A stretch of 64,000 nucleotides of DNA. Source: an uncultured beta proteobacterium. Lineage in GTDB: Bacteria > Pseudomonadota > Gammaproteobacteria > Burkholderiales > Burkholderiaceae_C. Under the pieces are notes generated by a model. The model saw nothing but the letters and a program-made list of their open reading frames with translations. It did not search any database and was not told the DNA's origin. Location of the stretch: positions 1 to 64,000 of the forward strand of contig CAJAES010000060.1 in the NCBI GenBank assembly GCA_903938815.1, read 5' to 3'. The translations under genes were made by a program, and so were the position numbers. Of this stretch, positions 8,888 through 19,077 are shown piece by piece. Positions within the stretch are counted from its first letter, which is position 1, and every line of letters begins with the position of its first letter.

Positions 8888-9924
8888 GCCAGGCTCCAGT
8901 TCAGGGTCTCGCCGCCGCGCAACGGCTTGATCACCGTGTCGCCGAACGGCAGGGTTTCAGGCAGCGTGCGCGGCTGGCGCACGAGCGTGACAGTGCCACT
9001 GTTGCGCGGCAGGCCGTAGAAATCGGGGCCGTGGTGGCTGGCAAAGCCCTCCAGCTTGTCCAGCGCACCGGCGGCCTCGAAGGCTTCCGCATACAGCTCC
9101 AGCGCCGCCGGCGCCGTGTAGCAGCCCGCGCCGCAGACCGACTGCTCCTTCAGCGCCGCCGCGTGCGGCGCGCTGTCGGTGCCAAGGAAGAAGCGGTCGC
9201 TGCCCGAGGTGGCGGCCGCCACCAGCGCCTGGCGGTGCAGCTCGCGCTTGAGCACCGGCAGGCAGTAGAAGTGCGGCCGCAGCCCGCCCATGAACAGCGC
9301 GTTGCGGTTGTAGAGCAGGTGGTGGGCGGTGATGGTGGCCGCGGTGTGCGCGCCGGCGCCGGCCACGTACTGCGCCGCCTCGCGCGTGGTGATGTGCTCG
9401 AAGACCACCTTCAGCTCGGGAAAGTCACGGCGCAACGGCACCATCACGCGGTCGATGAAGACAGCCTCGCGGTCGAAGAGATCGATGTCGCCGTCGGTGA
9501 CCTCGCCGTGCACCAGCAGCAGCAGCCCGGCGCGCTGCATGGCCTCGAGCGTGGCGTAGGTCTTGCGGATGTCGGTGACGCCGGCATCGCTGTTGGTGGT
9601 GGCTCCAGCCGGGTACAGCTTGAGCGCCACGACGCCTGCCGCCCGGGCGCGTTCGATCTCCGCCGGCGGCGTGTTGTCGGTCAGGTACAGCGTCATCAGC
9701 GGCTCGAAATCGCTGCCCGCGCCGCTGGCAGGCAGGGCGGCCAGGATGCGGCCGCGGTAGGCCAGCGCCATCTCCGCCGTGGTGACGGGCGGCTTCAGGT
9801 TCGGCATCACGATCGCCCGCGCGAACTGCGCGGCGGTGGCCGGCAGGACGGCCTGCAGCGCGGCGCCGTCGCGCAGGTGGAGATGCCAGTCGTCAGGGCG
9901 GCGGATCGTGAGCTTTTCGGTCAT
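8884..9924 (-). CDS. pyrC: Dihydroorotase
   Basis: A 346-residue class II dihydroorotase, which interconverts N-carbamoyl-aspartate and dihydroorotate in pyrimidine synthesis. The zinc motif HLH is at 14-16 ([10 protein letters not shown]). VALKLYPAG holds the lysine that is carboxylated to bridge the two zincs, with LLVHGE, FEHITT and GTDSAPHA giving the remaining ligands and catalytic Asp. Length is normal for PyrC. The stop overlaps the NYN-domain gene start. Confidence 0.97.
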   Translation of the reverse strand: MTEKLTIRRPDDWHLHLRDGAALQAVLPATAAQFARAIVMPNLKPPVTTAEMALAYRGRILAALPASGAGSDFEPLMTLYLTDNTPPAEIERARAAGVVALKLYPAGATTNSDAGVTDIRKTYATLEAMQRAGLLLLVHGEVTDGDIDLFDREAVFIDRVMVPLRRDFPELKVVFEHITTREAAQYVAGAGAHTAATITAHHLLYNRNALFMGGLRPHFYCLPVLKRELHRQALVAAATSGSDRFFLGTDSAPHAAALKEQSVCGAGCYTAPAALELYAEAFEAAGALDKLEGFASHHGPDFYGLPRNSGTVTLVRQPRTLPETLPFGDTVIKPLRGGETLNWSLA

Positions 9925-9993
9925 GTTTCCGATTCTCGCACCCGGTCATGCGCCAAGGCTCAAGGGTCGGTCGCGCCGTCCGATACCACCCCC

Positions 9994-10851
9994 ATGCCCT
10001 CGCGTACCTTCCTCTGCCTCGCCGCTGCAGCCGCCCTGGGCGCCTGCGCCACCCCCGAACCCATGGGCCCGGTCGCCAAGGAGGAGATCGTCGCCGTCAC
10101 GGTGTCGAACCACCTGCTGCGCTTCAACGCCGGCCAGCCGCAGGCGGTGCGCGAGCGCAGGCCGCTGGCCGGACTGCGGGCCGGCGAGCGCCTGCTGGGC
10201 ATCGACTACCGCGTGGCGCGGGGCGAGCTCTATGCGCTCGGCGCCTCGGGGCAGCTCTACCGGATCGACGTCAGCCAGGCCGCGGCCACGCCCGTCGGCG
10301 CGGGCGTGGCGCTGCCGCCCGGCGGCACCGAGTGGGGCTTCGACTTCAACCCGACGGTGGACCGCATCCGCGTGGTCAGCGACAACGGACTGAACCTTCG
10401 CATGCACCCCGACACCGGCGCGCTGGTCGACGGCGACGCCAACCAGCCCGGTATGCAGTCCGACAGTCGCCTGGCCTACGGGGACGGCCAGCACGGCGCC
10501 ATCGTCGCGGCCGGCTACACCTACAACAAGACCAACGAAAAGCTCACCACCAACTACGCGCTCGACGGCGCCGCCGGAACCCTGGTCAGCCAGGGCACGA
10601 AGGAAGGCGTGACGCCCGCTGTCTCGCCCAACTCCGGGCGCCTGTACACCGTCGGGGCGCTGGGAGTCGGCGCCTTCGCCCACGCCACGCTGGACATCTC
10701 GGATCTGTCGAACGCGGCCTACGCGGGCCTGCGCACAGCCGGCGCGAGCACCACACGCTGGCATGCGGTGGACCTGGCCACCGGCCGCGCTCGATTCATC
10801 GGCACCGTGGGCGGAGGCGAGGCGCTGGTGGGCGCGGCCATCGAACCCTGA
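9994..10851 (+). CDS. DUF4394-domain lipoprotein
   Basis: A 285-residue protein. The ATG at 9994 is chosen because it is followed by a lipoprotein signal (FLCLAAAAALGAC, lipobox Cys 17). The mature protein has the DUF4394 pattern: repeated beta-propeller-like units such as LLGIDYRVARGELYALG, WGFDFNPTVDRIRVVS and GVTPAVSPNSGRLYTVG. Function of the domain is unknown; an extracytoplasmic beta-propeller is expected. It stands alone, divergent from pyrC and convergent with the ABC ATPase gene. Confidence 0.85.
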   Translation: MPSRTFLCLAAAAALGACATPEPMGPVAKEEIVAVTVSNHLLRFNAGQPQAVRERRPLAGLRAGERLLGIDYRVARGELYALGASGQLYRIDVSQAAATPVGAGVALPPGGTEWGFDFNPTVDRIRVVSDNGLNLRMHPDTGALVDGDANQPGMQSDSRLAYGDGQHGAIVAAGYTYNKTNEKLTTNYALDGAAGTLVSQGTKEGVTPAVSPNSGRLYTVGALGVGAFAHATLDISDLSNAAYAGLRTAGASTTRWHAVDLATGRARFIGTVGGGEALVGAAIEP

Positions 10852-10893
10852 GCCCCGGCCCGCGGGACGCGGAAGCGACGGCGCGCCCGCAGC

Positions 10894-11628
10894 TCAGTGG
10901 GCCAGGATCTTCGACAGGAACTCGCGCGCCCGCGGTGAGCGCCGGGCCGGGTCGCCGAAGAACTCGTCCTTCGGGCAGTCCTCGACGATGCGGCCCTGGT
11001 CCATGAAGACCACGCGGTGGCTCACCTTCTTCGCGAAGCCCATCTCGTGCGTGACGACCATCATCGTCATGCCCTCGTGAGCCAGCTGCACCATGACGTC
11101 GAGCACCTCGCCCACCATCTCGGGGTCGAGCGCCGAGGTCGGCTCGTCGAAGAGCATCACGATCGGGTCCATGCTGAGCGCGCGCGCGATGGCCACGCGC
11201 TGCTGCTGCCCGCCGGACAGCTGACCCGGAAACTTGTCCTTGTGCACGCTCAGGCCGACACGGTCGAGCATCTTCAGGCCGCGCGCCTTGGCGTCGGCCT
11301 CGCTGCGGCCCAGCACCTTGATCTGCGCGAGCGTGAGGTTCTCGGTCACGCTCAGGTGCGGAAAGAGCTCGAAGTGCTGGAACACCATGCCGACGCGTGC
11401 GCGCAGCTTGGGCAGGTCGGTCTTCGGGTCGGTCAGGCTGATGCCGTCGACCACGATGTCGCCGCTCTGGAAGGGCTCCAGCGCGTTGACGGTCTTGATC
11501 AGCGTGCTCTTGCCCGAGCCCGAGGGGCCGCACACGACGACGACCTCGCCCTTGGCGATGGCCGTGGTGCAGTCCGTCAGCACCTGGAACGTGCCGTACC
11601 ACTTGCTGACCTGGCGGATCTGGATCAT
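10894..11628 (-). CDS. gltL: Amino-acid ABC transporter ATPase (GltL-like), without partners
   Basis: A 244-residue ATPase of the polar amino-acid uptake class. Walker [10 protein letters not shown] (about 34-42), Q-loop [11 protein letters not shown], signature LSGGQQQR, Walker [13 protein letters not shown] and switch VVTHEM are all intact. The closest style is GltL of glutamate/aspartate import. No permease or binding-protein gene is next to it; the only neighbour on its strand is the LysR gene, whose stop codon overlaps its ATG as ATGA. It may serve permeases encoded elsewhere, or the cluster may have been broken. Confidence 0.9.
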   Translation of the reverse strand: MIQIRQVSKWYGTFQVLTDCTTAIAKGEVVVVCGPSGSGKSTLIKTVNALEPFQSGDIVVDGISLTDPKTDLPKLRARVGMVFQHFELFPHLSVTENLTLAQIKVLGRSEADAKARGLKMLDRVGLSVHKDKFPGQLSGGQQQRVAIARALSMDPIVMLFDEPTSALDPEMVGEVLDVMVQLAHEGMTMMVVTHEMGFAKKVSHRVVFMDQGRIVEDCPKDEFFGDPARRSPRAREFLSKILAH

Positions 11629-12548
11629 GAAGGCGAACGCTCCTGGAGATATTGCCAGAGCGCCTGCGCGCCGGGCTTGAGGTGTCGGGCCGCGGCCGGG
11701 CGCTCGCGGTAGATGCGCACCTGCATCGTGAGCTCGAAGCCCGGCTCCGTGGCCGCGCTGACGAGGCGGCGCGCGCGCAGGTCCTTGCGCACCGAGCTGG
11801 CGGGCAGGAACGCCACGCCGTGGCCCTCGATGGCCATGGCCTTCAGGCCCTCGGCCATGTCGGTCTCGTACACCGTCTCGAGCATGGCCTCGTGGCCCGA
11901 GGTCTTGAGCATCATCTCCACCAGCCGCGCCATGTAGGCGCCGGTGCCGTACGCGAGGAAGGGCACGCGTTCCCCGGCATGGCCCGGCAGGCTGAAACGC
12001 GGGCGGCCGGCGTCGTCGGGCTTCGCGAACGGGGCCAGGATCTCGGTGCCGAGCGTCAGCATCTCGTAGCGGTCGGGGCTCAGCTGCAGCGGCTGCGAGG
12101 CGTGGTGGTACGCGATGAGCAGGTCGCAGCCGCCCTCGGTCAGCCGCAGCGCGGCATCGTGCACGTTGAGCGCGATGAGACGGCTGCGCAGCGCGCCGAA
12201 GTGCGCGCGCAGGTCCATGAGCCAGTGCGGGAAGAAGGTGAACGCCAGCGTGTGCGGCACCGCGAACTCGATGGTGTCCTGGCCGGCGACCTGGTGGCTG
12301 CGCATCATGTTGCGCGCCGCCTGCAGGCCGCCCAGGATCTCGAGCGCCTGCTCGCGCAGCGTCTCGCCGGCGGGTGTCAGGCGTGTGGGGTAGGACGAAC
12401 GGTCGACGAGGTCGATGCCGGCCCAGGCCTCCAGGGCCTGGATGCGGCGCGAGAACGCCGGCTGCGTGACATGCCGCAGCTGAGCCGAGCGCGAGAAGCT
12501 GCGCGTCTCGGCCAGGCTGACGAAGTCCTCGAGCCACTTGGTCTCCAC
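11625..12548 (-). CDS. LysR-family regulator, HypT/YjiE-like
   Basis: A 307-residue regulator with the winged HTH at 1-65 ([20 protein letters not shown], then [12 protein letters not shown]) and a periplasmic-binding-fold effector domain. The METKWL opening resembles E. coli HypT, a hypochlorite-responsive regulator, but the same N-terminus is common in other Burkholderiales LysR proteins, so the stress link is only suggestive. The effector domain has few Met/Cys candidates. Its 3' end overlaps the lone ABC ATPase gene by 4 nt, an unusual regulator-transporter coupling. Confidence 0.88.
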   Translation of the reverse strand: METKWLEDFVSLAETRSFSRSAQLRHVTQPAFSRRIQALEAWAGIDLVDRSSYPTRLTPAGETLREQALEILGGLQAARNMMRSHQVAGQDTIEFAVPHTLAFTFFPHWLMDLRAHFGALRSRLIALNVHDAALRLTEGGCDLLIAYHHASQPLQLSPDRYEMLTLGTEILAPFAKPDDAGRPRFSLPGHAGERVPFLAYGTGAYMARLVEMMLKTSGHEAMLETVYETDMAEGLKAMAIEGHGVAFLPASSVRKDLRARRLVSAATEPGFELTMQVRIYRERPAAARHLKPGAQALWQYLQERSPS

Positions 12549-12612
12549 GGCCGGCAGTCTAGCCGGCCGCGGGACCGCTGCAGCGGGTGTTCAGCGCTTC
12601 TTCAACGCTTCT

Positions 12613-12834
12613 TCAGGGCTTCCTGAGTCCGAAGATCAGCAAGCCGATGCCCGCCGCGATGCCGGCCACGCCGGCCCATGCGGGCAGGTTCACCTCACGG
12701 CGTTCCTTCACGGTCAACTCGATCGGGCCGAGCTTCGCGGCCTGGCGGTCTTCCGTCCAGGTGAAGCGGCCATAGGCCAGGGCCAGCACACCCGCGACGA
12801 TCAGCGCGATGGCGGCGATGCGAAGCGCGTTCAC
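12613..12834 (-). CDS. Small two-helix membrane protein
   Basis: A 73-residue protein with two transmembrane segments (about 4-20 and 51-68) separated by a charged loop (WTEDRQAAKLGPIELTVKER). It resembles small inner-membrane proteins of unknown function (possibly DUF3185 type; not certain). Its ATG overlaps the stop of the glycine-zipper lipoprotein gene by ATGA, so the two are coupled. Confidence 0.72.
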   Translation of the reverse strand: MNALRIAAIALIVAGVLALAYGRFTWTEDRQAAKLGPIELTVKERREVNLPAWAGVAGIAAGIGLLIFGLRKP

Positions 12835-13049
12835 TTCTTCTTGTCTTCGACCTTGTCGCCGATGACGCCGCCGATGACGGCGCCGCCCACGGTGCCGATC
12901 GTGCTGCCGCCCGTCAGGACGGAGCCGGCCACGCCGCCGATCACGGCGCCAGCGGCTGTGCTGCGCTCATTGGGCGACATGTTGCCGCAGGCGCCGAGCG
13001 ACAGGGACAGCGCAGCGAGGAGAGTGAGGGAAACGAGACGGACAGACAT
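12831..13049 (-). CDS. Small glycine-zipper lipoprotein
   Basis: A 72-residue protein started at the ATG at 13049, which has GGAG 7 nt upstream and opens a lipoprotein signal (LLAALSLSLGAC, Cys 21). The mature part is a glycine zipper: AAGAVIGGVAGSVLTGG and GGAVIGGVIGDK, ending in a Lys tail. Such proteins insert in or line the envelope (outer-membrane lipoprotein or osmotically induced types). An in-frame start further upstream (13112) would put residues before the signal and is unlikely. Confidence 0.78.
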   Translation of the reverse strand: MSVRLVSLTLLAALSLSLGACGNMSPNERSTAAGAVIGGVAGSVLTGGSTIGTVGGAVIGGVIGDKVEDKKK

Positions 13050-13173
13050 GTGGAACTCCAGCAAAGACAAAAAGCAGCGCGACTGCGCCCTGCTGTTCGT
13101 TATACGGAGCACCCAACGCCCGGTCTGTACGCCACCGCGCTTAGCGCGCGCCTGGGCTCCGGGGCCGCGCCGT

Positions 13174-14997
13174 TCAGGCGGGATCGCGGTCAGGGTCGCT
13201 GCGCTGCAGCTGCCACATCTCCGCGTACCGCCCGTTGCGCGCGAGCAGGTCGTCGTGGGTGCCCGTCTCGACGATGCGGCCCTGGTCCAGCACGACGATG
13301 CGGTGCGCGTCCACCACGGTGGACAGCCGGTGCGCGATGACGAGCGTGGTCTTGCCGACCGACACGCTCCTCAGCTCGTCCTGGATCGCGCGCTCGTTGG
13401 CGGAGTCCAGCGCCGAGGTGGCCTCGTCGAAGATCAGGATCGGGGGGTTCTTGAGCAGGGTGCGCGCGATCGCCACACGCTGCTTCTCGCCGCCACTCAG
13501 CTTGAGGCCGCGCTCGCCCACCATGGTGCCGTAGCCCGCTGGCGTGGCGGCGATGAAATCGTGGATACGCGCCGCGCGCGCGACGGCCTCGACCTCCTCG
13601 CGGCTGGCGCCCGGCCGGCCGTAGGCGATGTTGTATTCCACCGTGTCGTTGAACAGCACGGTGTCCTGCGGCACGATGCCGATGGCCCGCCGCACACTGG
13701 TCTGCGTGACCTTGCGGATGTCCTGCCCGTCGATCGTGATGGCCCCGCCCGACACGTCGTAGAAGCGGTACAGCAGCCGCGCCAGCGTGGACTTGCCCGC
13801 CCCCGACGGCCCGACCACCGCCACGGTCTTGCCGGGAGGGATCTCGAAGCTGACGTCGTGCAGGATCGGGCGCGCCGGGTCGTACGCGAAGGACACGTTC
13901 TCGAAGCGCACGCTGCCGTCGCGCACCTGCAGGTCGGCGGCGTCAGGCGCGTCGTCCACCTCGCGGTGGCGCGCCAGCAGCACGAACATCTTGTCGAGGT
14001 CGGTCAGGCTCTGCTTGATCTCGCGGTACAGGGTGCCCAGGAATCCGAGCGGAATGTAGAGCTGGATCATGAACGCGTTGACCATGACCAGATCGCCGAG
14101 CGTCATGGTGCCGGCGACCACGCCCTGCGTGGCCCGCCACAGGATGGCCACCAGTGCCACGACGATGATGAGCTGCTGACCCGCGTTCAGCAGCGACAGC
14201 GAGGTCTTGCTCTTCAGCGCGGCTCGGCGCAGCTGCTCGAGGCTTTCGTCGTAGCGGCGCGTCTCGAAGTCCTCGTTGTTGAAGTACTTCACCGTCTCGT
14301 AGTTCAGCAGCGCGTCGATCGCCTTGCTGTGCGCGCGCGAGTCGTACTCGTTCATCTGCAGGCGGAACTTGGTGCGCCATTCCGTCACGCTGACCGTGAA
14401 GATGGCGTACAGCACGACCGCCACGCCGGTGATCCAGGCGAAGCCGGCGTCGAACTTGACGGCCAGGATCGTGAGCACCAGCACCACCTCGACCAGCGTC
14501 GGCAGCACGCTGTACAGCGAGAACGAGATCAGCGAGTGAACCGCCCGCGTGCCGCGCTCGATGTCGCGCGACATGCCGCCGGTCTGGCGCTCCAGGTGGA
14601 AGCGCAGGCTCAGCGCATGCAGGTGCCGGAAGACCTGCAGCGAGATGCTGCGCGCCGTGCCTTCGGTGGCCTTGGCGAAGACCAGTTCGCGCAGTTCGGC
14701 GAACACGGTTGTGGACAGCCGCAGCGCGCCGTAGGCCATCAGCAGCCCGACGGGCACGACCAGCATCGCCACCGCGCCGCCCGGCGGCACCGACAGGCCG
14801 TCGACCAGCGCCTTGAGCAGCAGCGGCACGCCGACGTTCGCGAATTTCGCGATCAGCATGAACGCCAGCGCGAAGCCGACCCGCCAGCGGTAGCGCCACA
14901 GGTAGGGCAGCAGCTTGCGCAGGGTGGCCCAGTCGGAACGGCCGGCAGAGGAGGCGGCGTCGGCCTCGGTGGCGCGCAGGGCGACGGTGGGTCTCAT
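13174..14997 (-). CDS. Atm1/HMT-type ABC exporter (fused membrane and ATPase domains)
   Basis: A 607-residue half-transporter: six-helix membrane domain (about 20-310) followed by an ATPase with Walker A GPSGAGKST, Q-loop, signature LSGGEKQR, Walker B ILIFDEATSALD and IAHRLSTV. LLNYETVKYFNNE and SLSLLNAGQ are typical of the ABCB6/7-Atm1 group, which exports glutathione- or Fe-S-related compounds and confers heavy-metal tolerance. The start at 14997 fits the domain; its upstream region holds no clear ribosome binding site, and the divergent thioesterase starts 38 bp away. Confidence 0.9.
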   Translation of the reverse strand: MRPTVALRATEADAASSAGRSDWATLRKLLPYLWRYRWRVGFALAFMLIAKFANVGVPLLLKALVDGLSVPPGGAVAMLVVPVGLLMAYGALRLSTTVFAELRELVFAKATEGTARSISLQVFRHLHALSLRFHLERQTGGMSRDIERGTRAVHSLISFSLYSVLPTLVEVVLVLTILAVKFDAGFAWITGVAVVLYAIFTVSVTEWRTKFRLQMNEYDSRAHSKAIDALLNYETVKYFNNEDFETRRYDESLEQLRRAALKSKTSLSLLNAGQQLIIVVALVAILWRATQGVVAGTMTLGDLVMVNAFMIQLYIPLGFLGTLYREIKQSLTDLDKMFVLLARHREVDDAPDAADLQVRDGSVRFENVSFAYDPARPILHDVSFEIPPGKTVAVVGPSGAGKSTLARLLYRFYDVSGGAITIDGQDIRKVTQTSVRRAIGIVPQDTVLFNDTVEYNIAYGRPGASREEVEAVARAARIHDFIAATPAGYGTMVGERGLKLSGGEKQRVAIARTLLKNPPILIFDEATSALDSANERAIQDELRSVSVGKTTLVIAHRLSTVVDAHRIVVLDQGRIVETGTHDDLLARNGRYAEMWQLQRSDPDRDPA

Positions 14998-15021
14998 GGA
15001 AGAATGCAGTTCGACAGTTTC

Positions 15022-15027
15022 AGGAGG
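15022..15027 (+). promoter_or_regulatory. Ribosome binding site that fixes the thioesterase start
   Basis: AGGAGG, a full match to the anti-Shine-Dalgarno, ends 8 nt before the ATG at 15036. It rules out the in-frame GTG at 15027, which overlaps the motif itself. Confidence 0.8.
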
Positions 15028-15035
15028 TGAGGCCG

Positions 15036-15461
15036 ATGAACACCGAATCAAGCCGTGCCGGCCCCATGCTGCATCGCCCCGCCAGTGTGCACGATGACGC
15101 AGAACTGGTTCTGCGGATGATTCCGATGCCGTCCGACAGCAACGCCAACGGCGACATCTTCGGCGGCTGGGTCATGGCCCAGGTCGACCTCGCCGGCGCC
15201 GTGCTGCCGGTGCGCATCGCCAAGGGCCGCATCGCCACCGTGGCAGTCAACGAGTTCGTCTTCAAGCAGCCGGTGTCGGTCGGCGACCTGCTGAGCTTCT
15301 ACGCGCGCATCACGCGCATCGGCCGCACCTCGGTGTCGGTGAACGTGGAAGTCTGGGCAGAACGCAACCCGGCGGACTGGCAGGTGGTGAAGGTCACCGA
15401 GGCCAACCTCACGTATGTCGCGATCGACCGCGACGGGCAGCCACGGCCGCTGGCCACCTGA
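15036..15461 (+). CDS. YciA-type hot-dog acyl-CoA thioesterase
   Basis: A 141-residue hot-dog fold protein. LRMIPMPSDSNANGDIFGGWVMAQVDLAG carries the conserved N-G-D-x-x-G-G-W pattern with the catalytic Asp, and VNEFVFKQPVSVGDLL the second family block. These enzymes hydrolyse acyl-CoAs to free acids and CoA and act as hexamers in the cytoplasm. Start chosen by the strong AGGAGG. It is divergent from the ABC exporter and convergent with the SDR gene. Confidence 0.9.
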   Translation: MNTESSRAGPMLHRPASVHDDAELVLRMIPMPSDSNANGDIFGGWVMAQVDLAGAVLPVRIAKGRIATVAVNEFVFKQPVSVGDLLSFYARITRIGRTSVSVNVEVWAERNPADWQVVKVTEANLTYVAIDRDGQPRPLAT

Positions 15462-15474
15462 CGCGACGCCCCAT

Positions 15475-15489
15475 ACCGGCGGCGCCGGT
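15475..15489. terminator. GC hairpin in a convergent gap
   Basis: ACCGGC-GGC-GCCGGT is a perfect 6-bp inverted repeat filling the 28-bp gap between the convergent thioesterase and SDR genes. It lacks a T-run. A bidirectional terminator role is inferred from position only. Confidence 0.4.
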
Positions 15490-16326
15490 TCAGTCGACGA
15501 AGAAGTCCGGGATGAAGCGGGTGGTGCCGGGCACCACCGAGTAGCGGTCGAAGTCGGTGACGCCGTGCTCGGCGAGCAGGGTGTCGTCGATGAAGAAGTT
15601 GCCCGTGACGCCCGTGTCGCTGGTGAGCACCAGGTGCGCGGCGTCGGCCATGATCTCCGGCGTGCGGCACATGCGGGTGTCCACGCCCGGGATCATCTGA
15701 AGCGCCGCGGTGGCGATGGCGGTTCGCGGCCACAGGCTGTTGACCGCGATGCCCAGCTGCGCGAACTCGGCCGCATGGCCCAGCGTGCACATGCTCATGC
15801 CGTACTTGGCCATGGTGTACGCGGTGTGCGATTCGAACCAGTGCGGCTTCATGCTCAGCGGCGGCGACAGGTTCAGCACGTGCGGCTGGCGCCCGGCGCT
15901 GGCGCTTTCGGTCAGCGCGGCCAGGCAGGCCTGGGTGCAGCAGTAGGTGCCGCGCACGTTGACACCGAACATCAGGTCGAAACGCTTCATCGGCGTCTGC
16001 GGCGTGGGCGTCAGGTGGATGGCGCTGGCGTTGTTGACGAGGATGTCGATGCCGCCGAAGCGCTCGATCGCCATCTGCACCGCCGCCGCCACGGCGACCT
16101 CGTCGCGGATGTCGGTGGGAATCGGCAGGGCCCGGCCGCCCGCGGCCTCCACGGCTTCGGCGGCGCTGTACAACGTGCCGGGCAGCTTCGGGTTGGGCTC
16201 CACCGTCTTGGCCACCAGCACGACGTTCGCGCCATCGGCGGCCGCGCGAACCGCGATCGCCTGGCCGATGCCGCGGCTGCCGCCGGTGATGAAGAGAGTC
16301 TTGCCGTGCAGCGAACGCATCGTCAT
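15490..16326 (-). CDS. Short-chain dehydrogenase (HSDL2-like)
   Basis: A 278-residue SDR. The cofactor motif is TGGSRGIGQ (about 14-22), NNAS (about 103) is present, and the active-site YTMAK has a Ser-containing strand before it. VAKTVEPNPKLPGT is a loop characteristic of the hydroxysteroid dehydrogenase-like 2 group, which is linked to fatty-acid metabolism. It is the last gene of the beta-oxidation operon, about 10 bp after the SGNH hydrolase. Substrate unknown. Confidence 0.85.
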   Translation of the reverse strand: MTMRSLHGKTLFITGGSRGIGQAIAVRAAADGANVVLVAKTVEPNPKLPGTLYSAAEAVEAAGGRALPIPTDIRDEVAVAAAVQMAIERFGGIDILVNNASAIHLTPTPQTPMKRFDLMFGVNVRGTYCCTQACLAALTESASAGRQPHVLNLSPPLSMKPHWFESHTAYTMAKYGMSMCTLGHAAEFAQLGIAVNSLWPRTAIATAALQMIPGVDTRMCRTPEIMADAAHLVLTSDTGVTGNFFIDDTLLAEHGVTDFDRYSVVPGTTRFIPDFFVD

Positions 16327-16336
16327 GCCGTCGTCC

Positions 16337-17068
16337 TCAGGTCGAGATGTTCGGGTCGGGTCGCCATACGTCGCTGGCGATGTGCCGCGCCAGCATCGTC
16401 GCACATTGGCGGTAGGCGGAGGCCCCGGGGTGGAATCCGTCGGCGGCCATGACGCCGCGGTTGAGCTGCAGCTCGAAGTCGACGTGGGAGACGTCCGAGC
16501 GCGTGGCCGCCCACTCGGCCAGCGCCTGGTCGTGCCGGCGCGCATCGGCCCCTGCCACCCAGCGCAGCGGCCGGGGCAGGCCCGGGAACTGGTGCACCGG
16601 CGGCAGCGGCGCAAACACCACGTGGCGCACACCGTGCCGGTTGCGCAACTCGTCGGCCAACGCCTCACGCGCCCGCACGGCGCGGCGCGAGCTGACCTGC
16701 TCGACCACGTCGTTGACACCCGAGACGACGACGGCGATGTCGGCCAGCAAGGGGCCGGCCTCGCGCAGGAGTTCCAGCGCCTGCGCGGTGGTGACGCCGG
16801 AACGCGCCACCAGCCACCAGTGCACCCGCGCCTTCGCGGCCTCGGCCAGGTAGCGCGCCAGCGGCCCGGCCAGCGCCTGCGACTGCCGCTCCACGCCGAC
16901 GCCGGCCGCCGACGAATCGCCGACCACCAGCAGTTTCAGGGCCGGCCCGACGCCGACGGCGCCGCTACGGGGCCCGCCGGCCTCAGGCAGGCGCGGCACC
17001 TTGCGCCGTGCCAGCACGGCCTGCGCCACCAGCAACGGCGAGAGGGCGAGCTTGAGCGTCAGCGACAT
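16337..17068 (-). CDS. SGNH/GDSL-type esterase
   Basis: A 243-residue protein with an N-terminal hydrophobic segment (LKLALSPLLVAQAVLA), so probably membrane-anchored or exported. SGNH blocks are complete: VVGDSSAAGVG (catalytic Ser), GVND (Asn) and DGFHPG (Asp-His near the C-terminus). These enzymes cleave acyl or acetyl esters and thioesters. It sits inside the beta-oxidation operon, 5 bp downstream of the crotonase-fold gene, which suggests that it releases fatty acids or acts on acyl thioesters; that is inference. Confidence 0.83.
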   Translation of the reverse strand: MSLTLKLALSPLLVAQAVLARRKVPRLPEAGGPRSGAVGVGPALKLLVVGDSSAAGVGVERQSQALAGPLARYLAEAAKARVHWWLVARSGVTTAQALELLREAGPLLADIAVVVSGVNDVVEQVSSRRAVRAREALADELRNRHGVRHVVFAPLPPVHQFPGLPRPLRWVAGADARRHDQALAEWAATRSDVSHVDFELQLNRGVMAADGFHPGASAYRQCATMLARHIASDVWRPDPNIST

Positions 17069-17073
17069 GCGGC

Positions 17074-17853
17074 TCAGCTGAATTTCGAGAAGTCGGGCTT
17101 GCGCTTCTGGAAGAAGGCCTGGAAGGCCTCCATCGCCTCGGGGCTGCGCAGCCGGGCCGCGAAGAGCGTGCCTTCGGCGGCAATCACCTTCAGGATCTCG
17201 GCGCGCTGCGGCTCGCGCATCAGGCGCTTGGCCTCGCGCACGGCGCCCGGCGGCAGCGCATTGAAGCGTTCCGCGATGCGGCGCGCGTGGTTCACCACCT
17301 CGCTGGCCGGCAACACCGCGTTGGCGATACCGCACTCCACTGCCTGCTCGGGTGTGAACGGGTCGCCGAACAGCAGCTTCTCGGCCGCCATGCGCTGGCC
17401 CATCAGTTGCGGCACCAGCAGGCTGGACGCGAACTCCGGCACCAGGCCCAGTGCCACGAAGGGCATGGCCAGGCGCGCCTCGTCCGACACATAGACGAAG
17501 TCGCAGTGCAGCAGCATCGTCGTGCCGATGCCGATGGCGCCGCCGGTGACGGCGGCCACCACGGGCTTGTCGCACTCCAGCAGCGCGCGCATGAACTGAA
17601 ACACCGGCGACTCGGCGACGGCGCTGCCGCCCTGGCCGGGTGGGCGGGCCATGAAGTCCTCGATGTCGTTGCCCGAGGTGAAGATGCCCGGCTGCCCGGT
17701 GATCAGCACCGCGCGCACGGCCGGGTCCTCGGCCGCGGCGCGCAGCGCGTCGGCCATGGCCTGGTACATCGCCGTGGTGAGCGCGTTCTTCTTCTCCGGG
17801 CGCGCGATCTCGATCGTCGTGACGCCGTTCAGCGTGGCAGTCCTGATGGTCAT
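17074..17853 (-). CDS. Crotonase-fold enzyme, enoyl-CoA isomerase-like
   Basis: A 259-residue crotonase. IARPEKKNALTTAMY and FTSGNDIEDF are the CoA-binding blocks. At the first hydratase Glu position (QPEI in classical hydratases) this protein has MPFV, whereas LGLVPEFASS supplies a Glu at the position used by delta3,delta2-enoyl-CoA isomerases. AAEKLLFGD retains the second hydratase-type Glu. I therefore favour an isomerase for unsaturated fatty acids over a hydratase. It lies 13 bp after the thiolase gene. Confidence 0.85.
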   Translation of the reverse strand: MTIRTATLNGVTTIEIARPEKKNALTTAMYQAMADALRAAAEDPAVRAVLITGQPGIFTSGNDIEDFMARPPGQGGSAVAESPVFQFMRALLECDKPVVAAVTGGAIGIGTTMLLHCDFVYVSDEARLAMPFVALGLVPEFASSLLVPQLMGQRMAAEKLLFGDPFTPEQAVECGIANAVLPASEVVNHARRIAERFNALPPGAVREAKRLMREPQRAEILKVIAAEGTLFAARLRSPEAMEAFQAFFQKRKPDFSKFS

Positions 17854-17866
17854 GGCTGGAGTTCCC

Positions 17867-19063
<1,197 letters not shown>

Positions 19064-19077
19064 GTCGTCGTCTCCGA

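Noticed and set aside
12538..15030. 830-codon plus-strand frame opposite the small lipoprotein genes and the ABC exporter
   Set aside because: Composition is that of a shadow frame (Arg/His/Gln-rich); the minus strand has all ABC motifs.
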